NCBI GenBank assembly: GCA_027039465.1
Contig: JALWEA010000261.1
Location: forward strand, 1 to 12,140
Length of the DNA stretch: 12,140 nt
Reading direction: 5' to 3'
From: Calditrichia bacterium
GTDB lineage: Bacteria > Calditrichota > Calditrichia > Calditrichales > Calditrichaceae
Positions 7,013 to 12,140 of this stretch are shown here, piece by piece. A program made the position numbers and the translations under genes. The first letter of the stretch is position 1. The number at the start of each line of letters is the position of its first letter. Below the pieces are notes generated by a model, which had not been told where the DNA came from, did not search any database, and was given only the letters and a program-made list of their open reading frames with translations.

Positions 7013-7978
7013 ATGAAAAATGCGCTTAAAGACAAATTAACGTTTTTACTGAAATATGCCGTTGGGCTGGCGCTGCTTGTGTGGATTTTATCCCGTATTA
7101 ATCGCCAGAAAATGGTGGATACCCTGTTGCGCATTCATTGGACAAGCATGGCGCTCATCCTGATTATTGCAGCCGTTAACTTATTTGTCCAATATCGTCG
7201 CTGGAAATTTTTAGTGGAACAGCAATCCAGCGATTTTAACGCCCGCGATCTTATTCCCTCATTCTTTGCCGGTTTTACGTTTCGGCTTTTGCTGCCTGGC
7301 GGCCATGCCGAAATTTCCAAGATTTTCATGTTGCCAGGCAAAAAGAGCGGGAAAGTGATGGCCTTTGCCATTGAAAAATTTTTCCAAACCTACGTCAAAA
7401 CGATTCTGGTCATGGCCGGTTTGCCCGTCTTGTTCCCGCAATGGCGTTGGATTTTTATTGTTATTTTAATCGCCTTGATCGGTTTGTATCCGTTGTTGCC
7501 CCGTCTTTCGCGAACGCGTTTTTTACAACGTTTTCAGGAAAAAGAAGCCAATTATCATCGTATCTTTTTACGGGCTTTATTGTTTTCATTGGGTGTGTTC
7601 GTCTGCCTGATTTTTCAATATTACATTCTTTTGAATGATGTGCATCGCATTCAATTTTCTCAAACCCTGCTTACGGTCATTTACATTTGGGGCGCCGGAT
7701 TAATTCCCGTTTCCATTTCAGGTTTGGGTATTCGCGAAGGGATCGCAGCGGTCATGTTAAAGCAATACGGCATTCCGCCCTCAGCCGCCGTGGGCATTGC
7801 TCTTTTGATTTTCATTATTAATGCCATTGTTCCGGCAGTGGTCGGTGTGTTCTTTATTTATCGCAGGCAACATCATTTTAAAGATGCCGGAATTGCTTTT
7901 AAACGAGTCTCGGGAACGTTAATGGAACGGGGCAAAGAGAGAATCTTTAAGCGAAAAAATGAATCCGAAACGAAATAA
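7013..7978 (+). CDS. YbhN/UPF0104-type membrane protein (lysylphosphatidylglycerol synthase TM-like)
   Basis: Codes for 321 residues, most of them hydrophobic, with about seven or eight predicted membrane helices (for example 11-29, 44-61, 146-163, 186-207, 258-283). LLLPGGHAEISKIFML (92-107), a basic loop with KVMAFAIEKFFQ, and PVSISGLGIREG (232-243) are marks of the LPG-synthase transmembrane superfamily (DUF2156-less flippase part, also called YbhN or UPF0104). Family members are inner-membrane proteins. The MprF version flips aminoacylated lipids, while stand-alone versions often sit beside glycosyltransferases and have poorly known roles. No soluble aminoacyl-transferase domain is attached. 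A role in moving or presenting the lipid used by the GT2 enzyme upstream is an inference. The C-terminus is strongly basic and probably cytoplasmic. Confidence 0.87.
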   Translation: MKNALKDKLTFLLKYAVGLALLVWILSRINRQKMVDTLLRIHWTSMALILIIAAVNLFVQYRRWKFLVEQQSSDFNARDLIPSFFAGFTFRLLLPGGHAEISKIFMLPGKKSGKVMAFAIEKFFQTYVKTILVMAGLPVLFPQWRWIFIVILIALIGLYPLLPRLSRTRFLQRFQEKEANYHRIFLRALLFSLGVFVCLIFQYYILLNDVHRIQFSQTLLTVIYIWGAGLIPVSISGLGIREGIAAVMLKQYGIPPSAAVGIALLIFIINAIVPAVVGVFFIYRRQHHFKDAGIAFKRVSGTLMERGKERIFKRKNESETK

Positions 7979-8037
7979 AAAAGATTAGCTTTGTTGAAAA
8001 GTCGGATTTAAAGCAGTCAAATAGTTAAAGGTTATTC

Positions 8038-9201
8038 ATGGGAAATAAATGGTCCGATCGATTAATATTAAGCGTCGTGCCGCTTAAATCGATGGTTCGC
8101 TCGCTCTTTATTTTTAAAGTCGCACACACACCGCGACGCATTTTTAACGTCTTTAAAATCCTTCTTTCAATGAAGCTTTCCAGGTGGATGAAAAAGCCGG
8201 TTGTTTGGGGTATTCCGCCCATTGTAATGGTGGAACCGACCAACATTTGTAATTTAAAATGTCCGATGTGTCCCTCCGGCAACGGCGATATGGCCCGCCC
8301 TCGGGGAAGACTGGATTTGCAAAACTTTAAAAAATTAATGGATGATATCGGACCGTATGTGTACCAGATTCAATTTTGGAATCAGGGCGAGCCGTTTCTC
8401 AACAAACAATTTTTGGACATGGTGCGCTACGCCAAACATTATGGCGTGATGACGCAAACTTCAACAAACGGCCACTTTATTCGTACTTTGGATGAAGCCA
8501 AAGCCGTTGTGCAATCGGGATTGGATCAGATTATTTTCTCGCTCGACGGTACCAATCCTGAGACTTATGCCAAATATCGGGTAGGCGGTGATTTTAATGT
8601 GGTTATGAAAGGCTTGGAAAATTTAGCGCAGGCCAAACGGGAATTAAAAAGTAAGCGTCCGTTGATCGAATTGCAATTTTTGGTTTTCAAGCACAATCGG
8701 GACGAGTTGGCGGAAATCGTAAACATTGCGCGCAAAAATCAGGTGGAACGGGTGGCCTTTAAAACGGCGCAAATTTATTCCGCGGAGCAGGGGCTCGAGT
8801 ATTTGCCGCAGGATACGGATTTCACCCGCTATGAATTTGACGGCAAGGAATTCAAATTGAAAAGCGAACTGCCTAATTTCTGCAAACGACTTTGGTTGAA
8901 TTCAACCGTTAATTGGGACGGTTCGGTGAGCCCCTGTTGCTTTGATAAAGATGCGGACTATGCCATGGAATTTTTGTTTGAGAAAAAGGTGCCTTTTAAA
9001 ACGGTCTTTAAAAATGAAAAATACATGGCCTTTCGCAGACAAATTCTAACCGATCGGAAAAGCATTGAGATGTGCCGTAATTGTACCGAAGGTTTGAAAG
9101 AACCTTATGCACGCATTGTTGAAATTCAGGACAAAATCTCCATTGAACATTTTTTGAATGAAATGCGTCAAAAAGAGCCGACTAAAGTTGAATTAAAGTG
9201 A
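8038..9201 (+). CDS. Radical SAM protein with SPASM domain
   Basis: Codes for 387 residues. AAAGG lies six bases before the ATG. Residues about 8-60 are hydrophobic and basic and could lie on the membrane. The radical SAM core starts at PTNICNLKCPMC, with cluster cysteines C71, C75 and C78, and contains NQGEP (115-119), TSTNGH (141-146) and FSLDG (167-171). The C-terminal part has further cysteines C282, C300, C301, C346 and C349 around NWDGSVSPCCFDKDADY, the SPASM pattern that holds auxiliary iron-sulfur clusters. SPASM enzymes modify peptides, sulfatases or small molecules. No precursor peptide or sulfatase gene is nearby. Its place after GT2 and the YbhN-like gene suggests work on an envelope sugar or lipid, but the substrate is unknown. 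No convincing terminator follows. Confidence 0.9.
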   Translation: MGNKWSDRLILSVVPLKSMVRSLFIFKVAHTPRRIFNVFKILLSMKLSRWMKKPVVWGIPPIVMVEPTNICNLKCPMCPSGNGDMARPRGRLDLQNFKKLMDDIGPYVYQIQFWNQGEPFLNKQFLDMVRYAKHYGVMTQTSTNGHFIRTLDEAKAVVQSGLDQIIFSLDGTNPETYAKYRVGGDFNVVMKGLENLAQAKRELKSKRPLIELQFLVFKHNRDELAEIVNIARKNQVERVAFKTAQIYSAEQGLEYLPQDTDFTRYEFDGKEFKLKSELPNFCKRLWLNSTVNWDGSVSPCCFDKDADYAMEFLFEKKVPFKTVFKNEKYMAFRRQILTDRKSIEMCRNCTEGLKEPYARIVEIQDKISIEHFLNEMRQKEPTKVELK

Positions 9202-9281
9202 TGGTCTTCTTTTTTTAGGTGTTTTGTTAATTCTATCTTTAATTTGCCTTCCTTGGTGAAAGTTTGTAATTTATTCACGCT

Positions 9282-9300
9282 ATGAATGATAATCATTCAC
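9282..9300. promoter_or_regulatory. Fur-box-like palindrome over the start codon of the DUF4143 gene
   Basis: A perfect 17-bp palindrome (9283-9299) has the core AATGATAATCATT, identical over 13 bases to the middle of the classical 19-bp Fur box; 14 of 19 positions match overall. It also encodes the first residues, MNDNHS. It could be chance, since the codons suffice to explain it, or an operator placed across the start. Confidence 0.35.
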
Positions 9301-10538
9301 AACATGAATGGATTTACATCCCTCGTTGGCTAACGGAACGGTTTTCGGACGCTTTGCAAAACCATCCGGTCATTATTTTAACAGGGCCTCGACAGGTGGG
9401 GAAAAGTACCTTCTTGCAGAATATCGAACCCGTTAAACATTGGCCGCAACTGTCCATGGACAATTTGGATGTTTTGGAGCAGGCGCAGAAAAACCCGAAC
9501 GCTCTTTTAACCGGAAAACGCCAATTTGTTATTGACGAAGTTCAGAAATCACCTCAAATTCTTTCCGAAATAAAGCGCTATGTGGATGCCCGTCGCAGAG
9601 AAGTTTCGATTGTGTTGACCGGTTCGGCAAATATTCTTCTAATGAAGAACGTAACCGAGACCTTGGCGGGGCGGGCTGTGCTAATGACTATGGATTCGAT
9701 GGCATGGCGTGAGACCCGCGGACAAAAGCCAGTGTCTACACTGCAAAAAATGTTCGAAGGTCAATGGCAATCAATTACCGATAGGCAACCAATGAATGGG
9801 GATTTATTAAATTTGATATTTCGTGGAAGCTTACCCCCATTACTTTTCTTTGACACGGAAGAAGCGATCGTGCAATGGTGGGAAGGATATGTGGCTACGT
9901 TTTTGGAACGCGATTTACGATTACTTTCTCAGATCGACTCTCTACCGGATTTCAGAAGGCTCATGGTTGCTTTGGCTTTGCGCAGCGCTCAGGTTCTGAA
10001 CCAAACGGAAGTCTCACGGGATATTGGTATGCCTCAACCTACGGTTAATCGTTACATTAATTTGTTGGAAATCATGCATTTGTTTTACCGGGTTCCGGCT
10101 TTTGCCGTAAATCGTACCAAACGTCTGATTAAATCGCCAAAAGCATTTTGGTTCGATTCCGGATTGGCGACTTTTCTCAGTGGTTACTACAGTTCCGAGT
10201 CATTGAATGGTATTAAACAAACAGGCGGTTTATTCGAAACGTTTGTGTTTCAGCAACTGCGTGTTTGGGCTTCGTTGCAAATTCCTAAAAGTCGAATTTA
10301 CTTTTGGAGAACGGTAACCGGTAAGGAAGTTGATTTCGTTTTAGAGAAGGGAAGGCAAATCCTTGGGATTGAAGTCAAAAATAAGGCGGATGTCGGATAT
10401 CGGGATGCCGAAAATTTGCGCCTTTTTTTGCATGAATATGCCGATATCGCGCAAGGAGGCATCATTGTCTACAACGGAAGCGAAGTCAAACCATTAGATG
10501 AAAAAATAATTGCGATTCCTTGGTACCTTTTGGTTTAG
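9282..10538 (+). CDS. AAA family ATPase with DUF4143-type nuclease-like C-terminus
   Basis: Codes for 418 residues. The ATPase part has Walker A GPRQVGKST (35-43), Walker B FVIDEVQ (82-88) and sensor LTGSAN (112-117). A helix-turn-helix-like stretch follows (LNQTEVSRDIGMPQPTVNRYI, about 239-259). The DUF4143 part shows FETFVFQQL (318-326), EVDFVL (349-354) and GIEVKNK (362-368), which resemble a PD-(D/E)XK fold with E319, D351, E364 and K366 as candidate active residues. Such proteins are widespread, often patchily distributed single genes, and their role is not settled. It stands 80 bases after the radical SAM gene with no good ribosome site. A Fur-box-like palindrome covers its start. It converges on the next gene with five bases between stops. 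No toxin or antitoxin partner is visible. Confidence 0.9.
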   Translation: MNDNHSQHEWIYIPRWLTERFSDALQNHPVIILTGPRQVGKSTFLQNIEPVKHWPQLSMDNLDVLEQAQKNPNALLTGKRQFVIDEVQKSPQILSEIKRYVDARRREVSIVLTGSANILLMKNVTETLAGRAVLMTMDSMAWRETRGQKPVSTLQKMFEGQWQSITDRQPMNGDLLNLIFRGSLPPLLFFDTEEAIVQWWEGYVATFLERDLRLLSQIDSLPDFRRLMVALALRSAQVLNQTEVSRDIGMPQPTVNRYINLLEIMHLFYRVPAFAVNRTKRLIKSPKAFWFDSGLATFLSGYYSSESLNGIKQTGGLFETFVFQQLRVWASLQIPKSRIYFWRTVTGKEVDFVLEKGRQILGIEVKNKADVGYRDAENLRLFLHEYADIAQGGIIVYNGSEVKPLDEKIIAIPWYLLV

Positions 10539-10543
10539 TTGTT

Positions 10544-11569
10544 TTATTTATTGAATGAAGCGAATTTCTCCCGCACTTTCTTTTCCACCCATTCGGGCTT
10601 GATTTCCAACATGCAGCGGAAATGGCCTTCCGGGCATTTTTTACTTCCGTGTTTACCGCACGGGCGGCAGTACAAATCGGGAATTTCAAAAACCACATCG
10701 TTCGGACGAAAGGGATAAAACCCGAATGCTTTCACGGTCGGGCCGAAAAAGGCGAATACATCGGTTTGCATGGCATTGGCCAAATGTAAAGCGCCGCTGT
10801 CGTTGCAAATCATCAAATCACAAGCTCCAATAACAGCTGCCGATTGCAGCAGGGAAAGTTCTCCGGCAAGATTTAGAGCTTTTTGCGCACCGGCAAGTTC
10901 AATAATATCGCGGCAAAGCGCACGTTCCTCTTTACTGCCGATGAAAACCAACCAAAAATCATCCTTCAAATTTTTGACCAATTCCGCGTAATATTCTTTG
11001 GGCCAGCGTTTGGTCGGCCATACCGACCCTGGCGCAACGGCGATAATCGGATGCTTGCGGTCAAAACGTCCGAATAAATCGTTAGCGAGAAATTTATCTT
11101 TTTGCGATGGGAACAATTCCGTTTGCATGGAAAACGTTTGCTTGCTGAAAGGACGCAGTAGAGCCAAATTTTTTTCAATCGTGTGACCCCGTTTTGGAAA
11201 GGGAACACGGCGGGTTAAAAAAAATCGAATGGGGTTGCGATCAAAACCGATGCGGTAAGGAATGCGGGCTAAAAAAAGCAACAGACCGGTGGTGAATGAA
11301 CTGTGGGGGGTAATAGCCAAATCGTAGCGCGCACTTTTTAATTCTTTCAATGTTTTTAAAAAAGCGGATTTTTTGTTGTTTCGTTTGTCAAAGAGAATAA
11401 TTCGGTGGAGGTGAGGATTATTGTACAAAACCGCGGCCGTTTGCGGAATCACCAAAATATCGATTTGTGCTTGTGGAAAAATTTGACGCGCGGCGCGGAT
11501 TAGGGGAGTTACCAAAACGGTGTCGCCCAAAAATGCCGTTTGTACAATGAGAATGCGTTTGAATTCCAT
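10544..11569 (-). CDS. GT9 family glycosyltransferase, ADP-heptose:LPS heptosyltransferase type
   Basis: Codes for 341 residues, the usual GT9 length. The N-terminal Rossmann half starts ILIVQTAFLGDTVLVTPLI (6-24), with the glycine and aspartate typical of heptosyltransferases. The C-terminal half has VAPGSVWPTKRWP (178-190), ICNDSGALHLANA (254-266) and FFGPT (274-278), the ADP-sugar binding motifs. A cysteine group near the end (C301, C304, C312, C319) is often seen in this branch and may bind a metal. The enzyme would add heptose or a related sugar to the lipopolysaccharide core on the inner face of the cytoplasmic membrane. WaaF and WaaC types cannot be separated here. It runs leftward, opposite to the GT2 cluster, and no promoter is clear upstream. 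Confidence 0.92.
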   Translation of the reverse strand: MEFKRILIVQTAFLGDTVLVTPLIRAARQIFPQAQIDILVIPQTAAVLYNNPHLHRIILFDKRNNKKSAFLKTLKELKSARYDLAITPHSSFTTGLLLFLARIPYRIGFDRNPIRFFLTRRVPFPKRGHTIEKNLALLRPFSKQTFSMQTELFPSQKDKFLANDLFGRFDRKHPIIAVAPGSVWPTKRWPKEYYAELVKNLKDDFWLVFIGSKEERALCRDIIELAGAQKALNLAGELSLLQSAAVIGACDLMICNDSGALHLANAMQTDVFAFFGPTVKAFGFYPFRPNDVVFEIPDLYCRPCGKHGSKKCPEGHFRCMLEIKPEWVEKKVREKFASFNK

Positions 11570-11740
11570 AAGTATCCGCTGTGTTTGATTTAATGGCCGA
11601 CCAAAATTAAGAAATTAAGCGATAGCAAGCCAATCGAGTTAATGTGGTGATCATAGTAAGATGTTGATTTGTATAATCAATGCCGTTGGTGGAAGCCGTA
11701 ATAATTAAGTGGAGTGTTATTGAAATTTATGTTTTAAGAA

Positions 11741-11924
11741 CCTTGAAAAAATATCGCGATTTCAGGATTTGTTTAAATTGTGAATATTCGGTACTGATTT
11801 CTACTCTTCCACTAATCATTGCTAAGTTCTTGTGGATCAAACAGATTACATCCCCTTCTCTTCGAAGAAGAGAGGGGGAACGAGGGGGTGAGTTAAAATC
11901 GAAATTTAATTTTTCAAAGGTTTC
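11741..11924. repeat. Dispersed repeat, copy B (about 185 bp)
   Basis: This is the collinear, same-orientation partner of 430-596. It is slightly longer because of small insertions near its left end and between the hairpin tail and the right end (about ten bases). Its right end reads KPLKN followed by TAA on the - strand (stop at 11906-11908), the same as the end of the glycoside hydrolase in copy A, though no such gene is attached here. Confidence 0.75.
11852..11878. repeat. C-rich hairpin with G-rich tail, copy 3
   Basis: An 11-bp stem (11852-11862 with 11868-11878) has one T-G wobble and the same CGAAG loop as copy 2. It is followed by GAACGAGGGGGTGAGTTA. The wobble compared with the perfect pair in copy 2 keeps the fold as RNA on the + strand. 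Confidence 0.75.
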
Positions 11925-11967
11925 GCTTTAAAATAAAGCCCTAAAGGACTAATGAGCTGGGAGCTGA

Positions 11968-12000
11968 CTAACACCCCCAGCATAAATGCTGGGGCTAACA
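11968..12000. repeat. REP-like hairpin between CTAACA direct repeats
   Basis: CCCCAGCAT (11975-11983) and ATGCTGGGG (11986-11994) form a perfect inverted repeat, which as a hairpin would keep a TAAA loop. CTAACA stands on each side (11968-11973, 11995-12000). It resembles the short palindromes mobilised by REP-associated (IS200-like) tyrosine transposases, but no transposase is in view. Confidence 0.55.
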
Positions 12001-12049
12001 GAGTGCATTTTAATAAACCTAACTTGAGCGATTCTTAGTTAGAAGAAAA

Positions 12050-12130
12050 AACCTTTTGGGTATTTAAGACGTTGTGTTTATATTACTTAAAACACATAGA
12101 CAATAACTAAACCCAACAACCCAAAAGGTT
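12050..12130. repeat. Spaced inverted repeat, possible element end or terminator
   Basis: AACCTTTTGGG (12050-12060) and CCCAAAAGGTT (12120-12130) are perfect 11-bp inverted repeats 59 bases apart. Inside lies a smaller pair, GTGTTT (12074-12079) and AAACAC (12090-12095). Read leftward, the outer stem is followed by a run of six T (12045-12050), which would suit a terminator for a gene coming from the right. It could instead be a miniature element with terminal inverted repeats. Confidence 0.5.
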
Positions 12131-12140
12131 ATAGAGAATA

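Larger units (their letters stand above)
11570..12140. other. Intergenic region rich in repeats and inverted repeats
   Basis: No convincing gene is seen in these 571 bases. A rightward 83-codon frame at 11680-11931 lies across repeat copy B and lacks any protein-like pattern. The region holds the upstream DNA of the GT9 gene (left edge), repeat copy B, a REP-like hairpin at 11968-12000 and a spaced inverted repeat at 12050-12130. Confidence 0.7.

Noticed and set aside
11602..11609. TAATTTTG upstream of the GT9 gene as a Bacteroidetes-type -7 box (TAnnTTTG)
   Set aside because: No well-spaced upstream TTG element is clear and the lineage is not established, so the match may be chance in AT-rich DNA.
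11680..11931. An 83-codon rightward frame
   Set aside because: It runs across repeat copy B, including its hairpin, so its peptide is that of a repeat and not a gene.
11906..11983. A 25-codon leftward frame from an ATG inside the REP-like hairpin to the KPLKN stop
   Set aside because: It joins two repeat elements, has no ribosome site, and is better read as chance or as the tail of a lost gene.

Overview
The window looks like chromosome from a Gram-negative bacterium of moderate GC content. A GT9 heptosyltransferase-type enzyme implies a lipopolysaccharide-like outer envelope. The thioredoxin tail and the overall gene style recall the FCB/Calditrichota group, but that placement is an impression and nothing here proves it. 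No rRNA, tRNA, CRISPR array or complete transposase gene is visible.

Layout, left to right. The 3' end of a thioredoxin gene (+) closes with a strong, probably bidirectional terminator. A 350-base repeat-rich spacer follows. A leftward pair comes next: a MoxR-type AAA+ ATPase and, downstream of it, a large secreted GH36-like glycoside hydrolase. Diverging from moxR is rlmN (+), a radical SAM methyltransferase of 23S rRNA and tRNA. Its 3' end runs into short tandem repeats. After a spacer with more tandem repeats come three rightward genes spaced 51 and 59 bases apart: a membrane-anchored GT2 glycosyltransferase, a YbhN/LPG-synthase-type multi-pass membrane protein, and a radical SAM/SPASM enzyme. 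They probably form one envelope-related operon. A lone ATPase with a DUF4143-type C-terminus (+) follows and converges, with only 5 bases between, on a GT9 heptosyltransferase-type gene (-). The last 570 bases hold no convincing gene. They contain a second copy of the left spacer repeat, a REP-like hairpin and a long-range inverted repeat resembling a mobile-element end or terminator.

How the genes fit together. GT2, the YbhN-like protein, the SPASM enzyme and GT9 all point to making or modifying an envelope glycolipid or glycan, with the SPASM enzyme as the least predictable step. The GH36-like enzyme would act outside the cytoplasm on an alpha-linked glycan. MoxR proteins usually sit with DUF58/BatA genes, and here none is present.

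The less ordinary signals are in the non-coding DNA: a diverged repeat of about 170-185 bp in the same orientation about 11.3 kb apart at the two ends of the window, related C-rich hairpins, a large dyad between moxR and rlmN, heptamer arrays inside and after rlmN, and a Fur-box-like palindrome on the start codon of the DUF4143 gene.
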